DNA of 64,000 nt from Psychrobacter arenosus (GCF_904848165.1 NZ_LR884459.1:930001-994000), one strand, 5' to 3'; counted from the stretch's first letter, positions 26,342 through 37,262 are shown. Notes: a model not told the origin generated them from the letters alone. Translations and numbers: made by a program.

Positions 26342-26781
26342 AGCATGTCTCTTAATATGATAGGTCTTAATATAAGGGCTTAGGGTAATGGCTTTTAATC
26401 TAAGGGTTCGCAAAGTGTTTTTTGGCAAAGTGTTTTTGGCAAAATCGGTTAATGAAAATCAGCTGTCTCAAAGCGAGCTAAGTTGTCATAGATGAGCTTT
26501 AAATTGGGTATATAGCTAGGCTTGTGACATATAGGATTGTGAAATACAGGATCGTCAAACTGCGTCTTAAAACAGCCCTACTAAACACTATAAATATCAG
26601 CTCGATACTTAGATAAGATAGCGGGCAAAACGACAAAATTTAAACTTGCTCTAATAGTACCGAAGTTGCCCCCTAAAAGAAAACCCATAAACTGTATAAA
26701 TTTATGGGTTAATAAGGTTTAGCAAAATATTGGGAATGTATAGACAAGATACGGCCTTAACTCAACATTGAATATAAGCCG
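26342..26781. other. Intergenic region, no gene; hairpin with short T-run near 26680-26715
   Basis: Between the MoxR gene and the small membrane-protein gene I see only AT-rich DNA. AACCCATAAACTGTATAAAT and then TTATGGGTT forms a hairpin (AACCCATAA/TTATGGGTT, 26684-26711) that could end transcripts. Confidence 0.5.
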
Positions 26782-27339
26782 CTATTTCTTCTTCTCTTTA
26801 ACTAAATTAACTTCAGTGGTTTCATCAATATCTGCCAACGGATTAATATAGTCCGCGCCTGCCAATTGCATATTAGCCGCGGCATCTTGCTCTGCCCGTA
26901 AGCGCGATTTCGCCATACCGCGCTCGATAGCCCCGCGCAATAATTGCCAAATAAAACCTAAGAACAACCCAGCCGCCATGACGACTAAGATAGGCAACGC
27001 ATTCGTAATCGCGCCCGCAATATCTTTCATCATTACCGCATAAACCACGCTAATACTAGCAGGAGCAATGACACCAGGCTCATTTAAAGCGCTGCCCGGT
27101 GCAAATAATACGGCAAATAAAATTACCCAAGTGATACCACCCAAGGGTTTAGGCAACATCCGCGCGACGAGCAGCCATAGTAGCAGCACGATCACACTAC
27201 CGCCCACATAGGCATACATAGGCAGGTCAGCAGGCGGCACATCCGCGACCAGATGACTCCACCAGACCACAATATTGCCTAACATATCGCTGATGGCATC
27301 TAGCGGTAAACTTTGTAACAGTGATTTAAGCCAATCCAT
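26782..27339 (-). CDS. Hypothetical inner-membrane protein
   Basis: I do not recognise the family. ATG at 27339 is preferred to a TTG at 27417. The 185-residue protein has an amphipathic N-terminus (MDWLKSLLQSLPLDAI), then three or four hydrophobic segments (VIVLLLWLLVARM; ITWVILFAVLF; AVMMKDIAGAI; LPILVVMAAGLFLGFIW), and a charged cytoplasmic tail rich in E, D and K. It stands alone upstream of the MoxR operon and may be transcribed separately. The ribosome site is weak. Confidence 0.65.
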   Translation of the reverse strand: MDWLKSLLQSLPLDAISDMLGNIVVWWSHLVADVPPADLPMYAYVGGSVIVLLLWLLVARMLPKPLGGITWVILFAVLFAPGSALNEPGVIAPASISVVYAVMMKDIAGAITNALPILVVMAAGLFLGFIWQLLRGAIERGMAKSRLRAEQDAAANMQLAGADYINPLADIDETTEVNLVKEKKK

Positions 27340-27516
27340 GAGTACTCTGACAGTCAGATAATAAAAGTTTAAATAATAATAAATTTCGCCAATAGAACGC
27401 CTTAGCGGCACTGGCAATTAAGTAGCGCTAGTTTATCACGCTTGTCTTTATATGCGTAGTTATCTATAAATAGTGACCGGTCAATCGAGGCAATTTGCCC
27501 TTGGTCAGACAAAACT

Positions 27517-27837
27517 TTAATCGTAACGTTTGTCTTGTAAGTCTTTGGCACGATTTTCTGCCTGTCTTAATAAAATATCTTTTGGCGGCGTTTGTACGTA
27601 GTAGCCCTGCTCGCTCAATTTCGCTAGCACGTCTTCTTTATTGACCCGCGCCAGCTTTTCGGTAGCGTCTAAATCCAAATGCATGACAAATTTTCCCTGG
27701 CCTAAACTTGCGCGCAGCTCTTTAGGTAAGACGCCTAACCAATCGGTTAAGGTTTCAATATCGTCAGGATAATTTGGACGGGCGATATAGACATACATCT
27801 CATCATGCTTGGGGAATTTATAAATATCACAATGCAT
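27517..27837 (-). CDS. YcgL-domain protein
   Basis: This is a 106-residue protein with the YcgL pattern throughout: CDIYKFPKHDEMYVYIARP, then LPKELRASLGQGKFVMHLDL, and GYYVQTPP near the end. The fold is known from the family but the function is not. In many gammaproteobacteria ycgL sits next to rnd; here rnd is about 8 kb away, so that link is broken. Monocistronic by position. Confidence 0.9.
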   Translation of the reverse strand: MHCDIYKFPKHDEMYVYIARPNYPDDIETLTDWLGVLPKELRASLGQGKFVMHLDLDATEKLARVNKEDVLAKLSEQGYYVQTPPKDILLRQAENRAKDLQDKRYD

Positions 27838-28174
27838 AGTAAACCTTTCAGGATAAATTTAGGAAATCGATAATGGGCGCTAACCGCTGACTATCTTGAG
27901 CAACCGTGTTTAAAAAACATCTTTAAATAGCACAGTTAACACCGTTTATGGCGGCTAGCTTATCATGTTTGACGCCTTCACTAATTAGCAAAAACGTTAT
28001 GAGTAGCGCATTTTTTTGCCGCATTATTCTAAGCTTTTGGCGCCTTTATTTTACCACGCCTTGATTTTATAGCGATGACGACTATAGGCTCAGTCTTACA
28101 ACTGCGATAAAAGGTAGCAAAAAACAAATGGTTGGTTTTTGTGCTTGTAAAACACCTCGTTACCTTTCATAATA
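27838..28174. other. Upstream region of the glycine riboswitch, no gene seen
   Basis: This AT-rich spacer should contain the promoters for the ycgL gene (minus) and the gcv leader (plus). No box is clear enough to name. Confidence 0.4.
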
Positions 28175-28177
28175 AAA

Positions 28178-28530
28178 GCGTTTCTCAGGAGAGCGTGGCT
28201 CATAGTTAAAACCCTGCTGCTTATTTATAAACGCTGCTAGCTAACGGCTGGTAGATAAATAAGGTTATATCAGCATGGGTACTACTGCGACGGCCACCAC
28301 CGAAGGCGCATTCACCCTGCCAATCGCTCAGGTAACCGGACTGAGAGACTCATCAACCGCTATAAATTGGTCTGTGCTAGTGCTTATAGCTAGCGCCACT
28401 ATAATATAGTGATGAAAATTCTGGAGAGCGGTGAGCACAACCCTCACCCACCGAAGGGGCAAAGGTAGTAAGAGTATTGTATTAATACGCTTATTATTGA
28501 AAATCTCAGGTCACAGGACAGATAGGGCAA
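28178..28530 (+). promoter_or_regulatory. Tandem glycine riboswitch upstream of gcvT
   Basis: Two glycine aptamers follow each other. Aptamer 1 (about 28181-28348) has P1 TCTCAG/CTGAGA, the core GGAGAGCG, CACCGAAGGCGCA and CTCAGGTAACCGGAC. Aptamer 2 (about 28416-28530) repeats GGAGAGCG, CACCGAAGGGGCAAAGG and CTCAGGTCACAGGACAG. These are the conserved core blocks of the family. Aptamer 1 has an enlarged arm with its own hairpin (CTTATTTAT...ATAAATAAG). Together with the terminator that follows, glycine binding should turn on the glycine cleavage genes. Confidence 0.95.
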
Positions 28531-28610
28531 ACAAACTATTGCGACTGCTGTGCACTGCCGCCAAATTTTGGCCGCTGCACCAGCGTAGTGACTTTGTTTG
28601 CTCTTTTTTT
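28525..28610 (+). terminator. Riboswitch expression platform: long intrinsic terminator
   Basis: GGGCAAACAAA (28525-28535) pairs with TTTGTTTGCTC (28593-28603, one G-T pair), followed by seven T (28604-28610). The 57 nt between are themselves self-complementary in part (GCAGTGCACTGC-like and GGCC...). The 5' arm begins in the end of aptamer 2, so ligand binding can compete with terminator formation. Confidence 0.85.
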
Positions 28611-28849
28611 ATGCCTGTTAGTTTTTCTAAGCTGGTTAATTAAGGCTGACAGGCAGATAGCGTTTATTTAGCTTAGCGAGCTTAGGTTGATAAGCCACTA
28701 AGTTGATAAGCCATTAAGCTATAGCAAGTGCTCCATTTTAACAACAACCTGTACTAGCTATCCTGTATTAGCTATATAGCAACTGAATTTACAATACCTG
28801 AATTTCACCCTTCTACTTTTCCCCTGTTGACTGATTAAGGACTGCCCTC

Positions 28850-30001
28850 ATGACTACGCCACAACGCACGCCATTTTACCAATCTCACCTAGATGCCGAT
28901 GGCAAGTTAGTCGACTTCTCTGGTTGGGAACTGCCAATTAATTACGGCTCACAGATTGAAGAGCATGAAGCTGTGCGTACCGATGCTGGGATGTTTGATG
29001 TGTCTCATATGGTCGTCACTGATGTAGTGGGCGCTGAGGCGAAAGTTTGGCTACAAAAATTATTGGCTAATGATGTCGCAAAACTTAAGACCGTAGGCAA
29101 AGCTATTTATTCTGGAATGTTAAATGCAGAAGGCGGCATCATCGATGACTTAATCGTCTATCGTATGAATGATACAGATACTGAATACCGCATCGTCTCT
29201 AACGCAGCTACTCGTGACAAAGACTTAGCACAGTTTGAAAAAGTCGCCGCTGACTTTGAAGTTAAATTAACTGAGCGTCCTGAATTGGCTATGCTAGCCG
29301 TGCAAGGCCCGAATGCTATCGAAAAGTTAAAAGCCGCTAAGCCTACCTGGTCAGCCGTACTAGACGAGCTTAAGCCTTTCGTTGGGGCGGATTTAAATGA
29401 TATCGAAGGGCCAGATTGGTTTGTGGCGAAGACTGGCTATACCGGCGAAGATGGCGTTGAAGTCATTTTACATGGTGATCATGCGGCTGACTTTTATGCT
29501 TTATTATTATCTCATGACATCAAGCCTGCAGGCTTAGGCGCGCGTGATACCTTACGTATGGAAGCGGGCATGAACCTCTATGGCCATGATATGGATGAGA
29601 CCGTGAGCCCTTACGAGTGCGGTATGGCGTGGACGCTAGCATTAAAAGACGAACGTGACTTTATCGGTCGCGAGGCGCTAGTAGCCAAACGCAAACAGGC
29701 TAAAGCTGACGGCACTGCTATGAAACAAGTAGGCCTATTGCTAGAGTCACGCGGGGTACTACGTGAAGGTATGGAAGTGGTCATCAATGATGCTGAGGGC
29801 GCTGACAGTGGGCTACGCGGTACTATTACTAGCGGTACTTTCTCCCCTACTTTAAAGCAGTCTATTGCTATTGCTCGTGTTCCTGCTAGCGTAGCGGACG
29901 ATGCAGTGGTGCAAGTGGACTTACGCGGTAAAGGTAAATTTGTTGATTTGCGCGTGATTAAACTGCCTTTCGTGCGCAATGGTCAAAAGCAGTTTGACTA
30001 A
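28850..30001 (+). CDS. gcvT: Glycine cleavage system T protein (aminomethyltransferase)
   Basis: It transfers the methylene group from H-protein-bound aminomethyl to tetrahydrofolate and releases ammonia. At 383 residues it has normal length. The N-terminal block [23 protein letters not shown] and FDVSHM are standard GcvT motifs (in parts: [18 protein letters not shown]), and [15 protein letters not shown] belongs to the folate site. AAGGA precedes the ATG. It lies about 240 nt after the riboswitch terminator and heads the gcvT-gcvH group. Confidence 0.97.
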   Translation: MTTPQRTPFYQSHLDADGKLVDFSGWELPINYGSQIEEHEAVRTDAGMFDVSHMVVTDVVGAEAKVWLQKLLANDVAKLKTVGKAIYSGMLNAEGGIIDDLIVYRMNDTDTEYRIVSNAATRDKDLAQFEKVAADFEVKLTERPELAMLAVQGPNAIEKLKAAKPTWSAVLDELKPFVGADLNDIEGPDWFVAKTGYTGEDGVEVILHGDHAADFYALLLSHDIKPAGLGARDTLRMEAGMNLYGHDMDETVSPYECGMAWTLALKDERDFIGREALVAKRKQAKADGTAMKQVGLLLESRGVLREGMEVVINDAEGADSGLRGTITSGTFSPTLKQSIAIARVPASVADDAVVQVDLRGKGKFVDLRVIKLPFVRNGQKQFD

Positions 30002-30173
30002 GCTGTGCGCTAATTAAAAGTTATATTTACTAAAGCTTTTTGGTTTATTTTGCTATATTTAGCCGGTTAGATTGACTAAGCGGCTAACGATTACTTACTA
30101 ATGGTTAGTTTTATCCTTTCGGTATATCGACCGTTATTTTTTATTCCTTTTTTAACCCTTATAGGAGAGACCC

Positions 30174-30554
30174 ATGAGCACTATCCCAACTGAATTAAAG
30201 TATATGAGCAGCCACGAATGGTTACGTTTAGAAGACGACGGTACCATCACTGTGGGCATCACTGAGCATGCGCAAGACCTATTGGGCGACATCGTCTATG
30301 TAGAGCTTCCAGAAGTCGGTGATACGGTCGTTGCTGAAGATGAGATCGCTGTTGTTGAATCAGTAAAAGCTGCCTCTGATATTTATGCACCATTAAACGG
30401 CGAAATCATTGCTATCAATGAAGATTTAGAAGATGCTCCTGAAACTATCAACGCTGACCCATACGGCGATGGTTGGTTCTTCAGAATCCGTCCGGACAGC
30501 ATGGATGATTTCGAAGCGCAAATGTCAGCTGAAGAATACCAAAACCAACTTTAA
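30174..30554 (+). CDS. gcvH: Glycine cleavage system H protein
   Basis: This is the lipoyl carrier protein that shuttles the aminomethyl group between P, T and L proteins. It has 126 residues with the lipoylated lysine at K65 in [24 protein letters not shown] precedes the ATG. The 172-bp gap to gcvT is short enough for co-transcription. A 9-bp hairpin (ACACAGATA/TATCTGTGT, 30620-30652) lies downstream without a T-run. Confidence 0.97.
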   Translation: MSTIPTELKYMSSHEWLRLEDDGTITVGITEHAQDLLGDIVYVELPEVGDTVVAEDEIAVVESVKAASDIYAPLNGEIIAINEDLEDAPETINADPYGDGWFFRIRPDSMDDFEAQMSAEEYQNQL

Positions 30555-30861
30555 GCTACGGCTTATGGCCAGCAACCTTGCTAGAGGTTAGTTCGCTGGT
30601 GGTTAATAAAGAATTTTTAACACAGATATGGGCAGAAGGTCGGTATCTGTGTGCTTGATTTAACGCTACTATTTATTGATTGTTTACCGCCCTACTTGCT
30701 TATTAATTGCCCTTATTAAGGCTGTTAACTCAGGTCTTCGGGGCTTTAAATCAATATTTAAAGTAGTTCGTTTTGGCAGTCACGACTTTGCTAAACCCTA
30801 TGCTAGCGCTCCGCTAGTCAGTTTATCAAGTCTGCCACCCTTACTCGTTCTGGAGTCTTTA

Positions 30862-31629
30862 ATGCGTCAATCTGAACCTGCTAACGTCTCAAATAATACT
30901 ATCTCTACCCCTACTAATGCGCCGCAGCTACAAGCTTTTACGGAAGTAGTAGAGTCACGCCGTTCAGTTCGCAGATTCACAGACACCCCTATTCCAGATG
31001 ACGTCCTGCGCGATTGCCTGCGTCTGGCTATGTTGGCACCGAATGCCAGCAACCTGCAGCCGTGGGAATTTTACGTCATTGATTCAGAAAACAAACGTGC
31101 CCGTGCTAATAAGATTTGTATGAATCAAAACGCGGCTAAGACCGCCAATCGTCTGATCGCTGTTGTTGCTCGCACTGACACTTGGCACGATAGCGCTAAG
31201 CAAGTCTTGCGTGAGTTTCCTATTCAGCCTTTGCCTAAAAAAGTCAAAGACTACTACGCCAAAGTAGTGCCGCTAGAGTTTGCTCGCGGTCCTGTCAATG
31301 TCGTTTCGGCTGCAAAATGGGGCTTAACCCAAGCCGTTCGACAAGTTAAAGGTCCGATTAAATCGCCTTACTATACCTTTGATGATGTCAAAAACTGGGC
31401 AACCAATAATACTTCTCTAGCTGCCGAAAACTTAATGCTTGCCCTACGCGCGCATGGTTTTGACAGCTGCCCTATGGCGGGCTTTGACGAGCCGGCTATG
31501 AAAGTCCTATTAGGCTTAGGCGATGATCACCATGTGGTAATGATGATTGGTGCCGGTGAGCGTGCGGACAATGGCATCTATCATGAGCAGTTCCGCTTTG
31601 ATTATGACCAATTTGTTAAACACGTTTAA
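30862..31629 (+). CDS. Nitroreductase-family protein inside the gcv locus
   Basis: This is an FMN-dependent oxidoreductase of the nitroreductase superfamily, 255 residues. I chose ATG at 30862 because GGAG lies 8 nt upstream and the fold starts soon after; the frame is open to 30676, but that extension is not protein-like. The motif RRSVRRFTDTPIPDDVL followed by APNASNLQPWEFYV is the FMN-binding start of the family, and GFDSCPMAGFD with GAGERADNG follows. The substrate cannot be inferred. It stands between gcvH and gcvP, an unusual place. Confidence 0.88.
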   Translation: MRQSEPANVSNNTISTPTNAPQLQAFTEVVESRRSVRRFTDTPIPDDVLRDCLRLAMLAPNASNLQPWEFYVIDSENKRARANKICMNQNAAKTANRLIAVVARTDTWHDSAKQVLREFPIQPLPKKVKDYYAKVVPLEFARGPVNVVSAAKWGLTQAVRQVKGPIKSPYYTFDDVKNWATNNTSLAAENLMLALRAHGFDSCPMAGFDEPAMKVLLGLGDDHHVVMMIGAGERADNGIYHEQFRFDYDQFVKHV

Positions 31630-31881
31630 CGCTTATTAATCGCTAATGCCTTAATTGATAAACTATTAGCACTCTATTACTGCCCTTTTAATTCGCTATT
31701 TATGTCCTTACTGCCAACCAACCTGCTTTGTTAATAAAGTGGGTTGCAACGTTTATGTCTGTTTATGGTGGCGCTAATTTCATTGCTATGGCAATGGATG
31801 TTATCGCTATCCGCAACAGGCGCTTATGGTAACTCTAAACTCAGTTCCTCTTAACCCTGACCGTGTGATTTAAGGATTAAC

Positions 31882-34761
31882 ATGACCTCTACTGCTACCT
31901 TTGCCAGCTTATTTAACGAAGCTGAATTTATTTATCGTCATCTAGGCTCAGACGCTAGCGAGCAAGCAGAATTGCTAAAAGCTATCGGCTATGATGATAT
32001 GGACAGCTTTATCGATGATACGGTGCCCGCTCCTGTCCGTATGAATAAAGACTTAGACCTGCCTGCAGCGATGAGCGAGCACGCTGCCCTAGCGAAATTA
32101 CGCGCGATGGCAGACGATATCACTGTGAATAAGAGCTATATCGGTCAAGGCTACTCGCCCGTCCGTATGCCCGCTGTGATTCAACGTAACGTACTAGAAA
32201 ATCCAGGCTGGTACACGGCTTATACGCCTTACCAAGCTGAGATTGCGCAAGGTCGCCTTGAAGCCCTATTAAACTTCCAACAGGTTTGTATTGACCTAAC
32301 TGGTTTGGAGTTGGCTGGTGCCTCATTGCTAGATGAAGCGACGGCTGCGGCTGAAGGTATGGCGATGGCCAAACGCGTCAGCAAGAGTAAATCAAACCAA
32401 TTCTTCGTTGATGACCGTGTCTATCCACAAACCCTAGACGTTATCAAAACCCGCGCCCAATACTTTGGTTGGGAAGTGGTGGTTGGTGATTTCGAAACTG
32501 CCAAAGCTGGTGATTTTTTCGGCGCATTATTCCAGTACGTTGGCCGTGAAGGCGATGTGGTAGATTTGACCGACGTCATCAGCGCAGTGAAAGAAAAGAA
32601 AACTTATGCCTTAGTAGCTAGCGATATTTTAAGCTTAGTCTTGCTGAAATCGCCTGCTGATATGGGCGCGGACGTGGCTTTAGGCAGCACACAGCGTTTT
32701 GGTATCCCTATGGGCTTCGGTGGTCCACACGCCGCTTACTTTGCCTTTAGCGATAAAGCCAAACGTTCAGCGCCTGGTCGTATCATCGGCGTATCAAAAG
32801 ACGCGCAGGGTAATATGGCGTTGCGTATGGCGCTACAGACTCGTGAGCAACATATTCGCCGCGAAAAAGCCAACTCTAACATCTGTACCTCGCAGGTCTT
32901 GCTCGCCAACCTAGCCGGTATGTATGCCGTTTATCATGGCCCAGAAGGTCTAAAGCGTATTGCCACGCGTATCCATGCTATGGCTACCGCTTTCGCTGAC
33001 GTTATCAGTGCAGACGATGGCAAATTATCAGTTGTACATTCACAATTCTTCGACTCAGTCGTTGTCGATTGTGGTGATGCCAAACTGGCCACGCAAATCT
33101 TTGAAAATGCAGAAAACATTGGCTATAACCTCTGGCAAATCAGCGACACGAAACTGTTAGTCGCCTTTAGTGAAACCAGTGACAATGCTGACTTTGAAGT
33201 ATTAACGCAACTGTTCGTTAATAAAGCCCATAGCTTACCAGCGGACGCTCGTATTGCCCTAGATGATGCGCATATGCGTAAAGATGAGATACTCACGCAC
33301 CCTGTGTTTAACTCGCACCATACCGAGCACGAAATGCTACGCTATTTGAAGTCTTTAGAAGATAAAGACTTGGCGATGAACCGCAGCATGATCTCTCTTG
33401 GCAGCTGTACTATGAAGCTGAACGCTACTAGCGAGATGTTGCCTATCACTTGGAACGAGTTTGCCAACGTGCATCCTTTTGCGCCACGTGAGCAAGTCGG
33501 CGGTTATATCGCGATGATCGACAGCTTACAAGAGCAGTTAAAAGCCATCACTGGCTTTGACGATATCTCTATGCAGCCTAACTCAGGGGCATCTGGTGAA
33601 TACGCGGGTCTATTAGCGATTCGTCGTTACCACGAGTCACTCGGTCAGCCAGACCGTGACGTCTGCTTAATCCCTAAATCTGCTCACGGCACCAACCCAG
33701 CTACGGCACAGATGATGGGCATGGAAGTTGTGGTTGTAAATACTGACGAAAACGGTAATGTCGATTTAGACGATCTAAAAGCTAAGTGTGAAGCCAATAG
33801 CGATAAGCTCGGCGCGTTGATGGTGACTTATCCATCTACTCATGGCGTTTTTGAAGCCGGTATCCGTGATATCTGTAACCTTATCCATGAACACGGTGGT
33901 CAGGTCTATATGGACGGCGCTAACATGAACGCTCAGGTTGGCATTATGCAGCCTGCGGAAGTTGGTGCGGATGTACTGCACATGAACTTGCATAAAACCT
34001 TCTGTATCCCACACGGCGGCGGCGGTCCTGGTATGGGCCCTATCGGTATGAAGTCGCACTTAGCGCCTTTCAAAGCCAACCACTCTATCAGCCCTGTGCA
34101 TAATGCACCGAAAGACTTGTCTGCGGTATCTGCGGCGCCTTATGGTTCAGCGAGCATCCTACCGATCTCTTGGATGTATGTAGCTATGATGGGCCGTGAT
34201 GGCTTATTGGCAGCGACTAAGCTTGCTCTTTTGAACGCCAACTATGTTGCCAATCAGCTTAAAGACGACTACCCAGTCCTTTACACCGGTAGCAATGGCC
34301 GCGTAGCGCATGAGTGCATCATCGATATTCGTCCGCTTAAAGAAGAGACGGGTATTTCTGAAACAGACATCGCGAAGCGCTTGATGGACTATGGTTTCCA
34401 CTCACCTACCATGAGTTTCCCAGTAGCGGGTACCTTGATGATTGAGCCTACAGAATCTGAATCTAAAGAAGAGTTAGATCGCTTTATCGCCGCGTTAAAA
34501 TCTATCAAAGCGGAAGCGTTAAAAGTGAAAGCAGGGACAGACGGCTGGACCGCGGACAACAACCCATTGGTCAATGCGCCGCATACTGCTTTTGTTATCA
34601 CAGCGGTAGAGTGGAACTATCCGTACAGCCGCGAAACGGCTGCGTTCCCATTAGACTATATCCGCAATAACAAGTTCTGGCCTTCGGTCGGTCGTGTGGA
34701 TGATGTCTATGGCGACAAAAACTTGATATGTAGCTGCCCAGGTATCGAAAACTATATGTAA
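31882..34761 (+). CDS. gcvP: Glycine dehydrogenase (decarboxylating), P protein
   Basis: This is the PLP enzyme that decarboxylates glycine and loads the aminomethyl group onto GcvH. At 959 residues it is the fused single-chain form usual in proteobacteria. The PLP lysine is K705 in [20 protein letters not shown], after [15 protein letters not shown]. The N-terminal half has [16 protein letters not shown] and [15 protein letters not shown]. It lies about 250 bp after the nitroreductase gene with a hairpin (CAACCTGCTTT/AAAGTGGGTTG, 31719-31746) between. Confidence 0.97.
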   Translation: MTSTATFASLFNEAEFIYRHLGSDASEQAELLKAIGYDDMDSFIDDTVPAPVRMNKDLDLPAAMSEHAALAKLRAMADDITVNKSYIGQGYSPVRMPAVIQRNVLENPGWYTAYTPYQAEIAQGRLEALLNFQQVCIDLTGLELAGASLLDEATAAAEGMAMAKRVSKSKSNQFFVDDRVYPQTLDVIKTRAQYFGWEVVVGDFETAKAGDFFGALFQYVGREGDVVDLTDVISAVKEKKTYALVASDILSLVLLKSPADMGADVALGSTQRFGIPMGFGGPHAAYFAFSDKAKRSAPGRIIGVSKDAQGNMALRMALQTREQHIRREKANSNICTSQVLLANLAGMYAVYHGPEGLKRIATRIHAMATAFADVISADDGKLSVVHSQFFDSVVVDCGDAKLATQIFENAENIGYNLWQISDTKLLVAFSETSDNADFEVLTQLFVNKAHSLPADARIALDDAHMRKDEILTHPVFNSHHTEHEMLRYLKSLEDKDLAMNRSMISLGSCTMKLNATSEMLPITWNEFANVHPFAPREQVGGYIAMIDSLQEQLKAITGFDDISMQPNSGASGEYAGLLAIRRYHESLGQPDRDVCLIPKSAHGTNPATAQMMGMEVVVVNTDENGNVDLDDLKAKCEANSDKLGALMVTYPSTHGVFEAGIRDICNLIHEHGGQVYMDGANMNAQVGIMQPAEVGADVLHMNLHKTFCIPHGGGGPGMGPIGMKSHLAPFKANHSISPVHNAPKDLSAVSAAPYGSASILPISWMYVAMMGRDGLLAATKLALLNANYVANQLKDDYPVLYTGSNGRVAHECIIDIRPLKEETGISETDIAKRLMDYGFHSPTMSFPVAGTLMIEPTESESKEELDRFIAALKSIKAEALKVKAGTDGWTADNNPLVNAPHTAFVITAVEWNYPYSRETAAFPLDYIRNNKFWPSVGRVDDVYGDKNLICSCPGIENYM

Positions 34762-34935
34762 TTGGTTTTACTATTTGAGCGTTTTTACCCCACCCAAACG
34801 CTCCCCTGTGAAGGGAGGGCTTAAAAGCAGAATGGCTTATCTTTATAAATAAGCCCGAAGCTTTTATTTCCTCCCAATCATAGAGGGGCTCATAGGGAAA
34901 AGCTAAGTGAGGTCGATTGCCTAGCTAGAGCCACA

Positions 34936-34975
34936 AAAAAGCCCGTAAATCAAAGTTGATTTGCGGGCTTTTCTT
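34936..34975 (+). terminator. Intrinsic terminator after gcvP
   Basis: AAGCCCGTAAATCAA pairs with TTGATTTGCGGGCTT (one G-T pair) around a 2-nt loop, flanked by A and T runs. A second hairpin without T-run (GAGCGTTT/AAACGCTC, 34776-34803) lies closer to the gene. Confidence 0.9.
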
Positions 34976-35027
34976 TGCTTAACTGCTTTATATTATAAAA
35001 AATAACTCTAACGGGAAGCCTTTTTTA

Positions 35028-35708
35028 ATGACACTGTCGACGCCTGCTAAGACTAGCCGCCCCTTAGTCGTATTAATTCATGGGTTGCATCATCGCGCTT
35101 GGGTCATGCGGCCATTAGCCAAATATCTGCGTGCTGCTGACTTTCACACTTATGAGTTGGGCTATCGCAGCGTCCGTAATCCTATCGCCCAGCATAGCGA
35201 ACAGCTAAACAACTGGCTACTGCTAAATCATAATCCTGACGAGCCTATTCACTTGGTCGGTCACAGTCTAGGCGGCCTAGTGATTCGTGACTTTATTCAG
35301 CGCTATCCAAGTTGGCAAATCGACCGCTGCGTGACTTTAGGCACTCCGCATAGCGGCAGTATTAGCGCGGATTATGTCAAAAAACTGCTCCCTCCTTTCA
35401 TTGGTCACGCTTACCAAGGCGGACTAGATGGTACCGTAGCGCCCTTACCCGATGATATCTGTCTGGGCGTGATTGCCGGCAGCTCACCTTATGGTCTTGG
35501 CCAGTTTTTTTTAAGGCATCACAATCGCCGTAATAACCTGCCTAAAAGTGAGCGTGCTCACGACGGCTCGGTTTATATTTATGAGACCCGCTTAGCCAAT
35601 GCCAATGACCATGTTGTCTTACCGGTTAATCATACCGCTATGTTGGTCAACCCTCAGGTCGCTGAGCAAACGCTATATTTTCTACAGCATGGCCAATTTA
35701 AGCGCTAA
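35028..35708 (+). CDS. Alpha/beta hydrolase, lipase-like
   Basis: This is a 226-residue hydrolase with the oxyanion block VVLIHGLHHRAW near residue 15 and the nucleophile elbow GHSLGG (Ser80). The catalytic His is probably in VNHTAML near the C-terminus. LGTPHSGSISADYV is typical of PGAP1/lipase-type esterases. No signal peptide is evident, so it is probably cytoplasmic. The substrate is unknown. Confidence 0.87.
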   Translation: MTLSTPAKTSRPLVVLIHGLHHRAWVMRPLAKYLRAADFHTYELGYRSVRNPIAQHSEQLNNWLLLNHNPDEPIHLVGHSLGGLVIRDFIQRYPSWQIDRCVTLGTPHSGSISADYVKKLLPPFIGHAYQGGLDGTVAPLPDDICLGVIAGSSPYGLGQFFLRHHNRRNNLPKSERAHDGSVYIYETRLANANDHVVLPVNHTAMLVNPQVAEQTLYFLQHGQFKR

Positions 35709-35784
35709 CCCCTATAGCCTGATATTATACTCTTGGCGACTACCTCACTAGCTAGACCAACCCTTAACTCTACGAGACCGCATT

Positions 35785-36015
35785 ATGTCCCATCCCAATC
35801 ATGGTAGACCTACCCGTAACAAGACCACGCTAAAAGCATCTCCACAAAAAGACACCGCGCCTGAGAGCCCTCTCGGTATCGATAAAAAGACGTTATATCT
35901 AGCCGTTTTTGCCGTAGTGATTGGCCTCACTATTTATGGCTACTATCGGGATCATCAAGCGCCAACGACTACGCCAGCACCAGAAGCTCTCACTCAACCG
36001 CCCGCTGCTGAATAA
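35785..36015 (+). CDS. Small single-pass membrane protein
   Basis: I do not recognise a family. The 76-residue protein has a basic, hydrophilic N-terminus, one hydrophobic helix (LYLAVFAVVIGLTIYGYY) and a T/P/A-rich tail. It follows the hydrolase gene by 76 bp on the same strand. Its last 22 bp overlap the 3' end of rnd on the other strand. Confidence 0.6.
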   Translation: MSHPNHGRPTRNKTTLKASPQKDTAPESPLGIDKKTLYLAVFAVVIGLTIYGYYRDHQAPTTTPAPEALTQPPAAE

Positions 36016-37262
36016 TCGTCATCGTCTACGCCCATACCCGCCTGTAGCGCTTCTTTATGGGTGGCAATTAAGGGGATAACCGTCTGAGTCACCCAAGGAT
36101 AGCGCCAGCCTTTAAGCCCTTCTGGCAGCTCTTCTAGCGGCAAATCGTAGGCAACCACTTCATACAATTGCGACAGCCACTTTTTACGCATTAACACGTT
36201 GGCAGGGACACCGGTTTCCGCTTCATAATCATCAACGATTTTTTGTACGGCTTTAGAGATGGTTTTATCCTTTGAGCGATACGGGGCTAGTATTTTCGGC
36301 GGCTGATCCGCCTCTTTAAGGGCACGCGCCTCATTGATGACCGTTAACAGCTCTGGGCCGTACAAGCGCAACATGCTGCGATGCATCGAGGTCTTATAGG
36401 TCAGATGCTTCATGGTCGAGGGCAATTCTGTGACTACATCGCGTACAGCTTGTTTTTTTAGGATGAAAGTCTTGGGTTGATTGGTCGCGCGGGCTAGCGC
36501 TTCACGCCAAGCGGATACGGCTTGCAACACCGCCAACTGCTCACCAGTATAGCGAAAGTCCACCATAGCCAAATAGGTAGCGTCATCTTCGACATTGGCT
36601 GCGTCATACAACTCTTTGGCATACAGTTGGCAGTCTTCGGTCACCTTATCGACCAAGTCTTTAGCGACCAGTTGCGCCTGCAAAGCATCGTACAGACACA
36701 GCAAATAGCGCACATCATCGATAGCATATTGCTCTTGCTCATCCGTCAGCGGGCGTGCCAACCAATCCGACTGGCTCTCGCCTTTGGTGACCTCGATTGC
36801 CAACTCGTCTTTTAGCGCTTGCTGATAGCCCATCTGCAACTGACTGGTCAGATACGATAATGCAATCTGGGTATCAAACACATTGGTCAGCGCTTCACAC
36901 TCTGAAAGCAAATAAAAGATACCTAAATCTTCGCCACAGGCATGCCAAATCATCAATGGCATCTCTTCTAAAACCACCCAAAACTCACTCAAATCTAGCT
37001 TGGGCGCATCAATCAGATAAATCGCCTCGCCGGTATTGATTTGCACCAATGCCAACTTAGGGTAGTAAGTATCGCGTTTAATAAACTCAGTATCTAAGGC
37101 GATGCGCTCGCGCGTCTCTAAGTCATCCAAACACTGCTCTAAGCTGTCAAAGTCGGTCACCCAATACACCGGTAATTGTTGCGATGCTTGCAGGTCAGCA
37201 AGGATAGCTTGCGGATTAGCGATCTTGGTTGAATCGTGAATACTGGCGATTTTTTCGGTCAT
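35994..37262 (-). CDS. rnd: Ribonuclease D
   Basis: This is a 3'-5' exoribonuclease for tRNA and other stable RNA maturation. The DEDD exonuclease domain shows ALDTEFIKRDTYYPKLALVQI-type motif I (split: LDTEFIKRDTYY), then HACGEDLGIFYLL and YAIDDVRYLLCLYD. An HRDC domain follows (WREALARATNQPKTFILK). ATG at 37262 is preferred to TTG at 37292, although neither has a strong ribosome site. The 422-residue length is above E. coli RNase D (375) through a longer C-terminus. Confidence 0.93.
   Translation of the reverse strand: MTEKIASIHDSTKIANPQAILADLQASQQLPVYWVTDFDSLEQCLDDLETRERIALDTEFIKRDTYYPKLALVQINTGEAIYLIDAPKLDLSEFWVVLEEMPLMIWHACGEDLGIFYLLSECEALTNVFDTQIALSYLTSQLQMGYQQALKDELAIEVTKGESQSDWLARPLTDEQEQYAIDDVRYLLCLYDALQAQLVAKDLVDKVTEDCQLYAKELYDAANVEDDATYLAMVDFRYTGEQLAVLQAVSAWREALARATNQPKTFILKKQAVRDVVTELPSTMKHLTYKTSMHRSMLRLYGPELLTVINEARALKEADQPPKILAPYRSKDKTISKAVQKIVDDYEAETGVPANVLMRKKWLSQLYEVVAYDLPLEELPEGLKGWRYPWVTQTVIPLIATHKEALQAGMGVDDDDYSAAGG

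Noticed and set aside
28431..28643. A 70-codon frame inside the glycine riboswitch
   Set aside because: The DNA is explained by aptamer 2 and the terminator.
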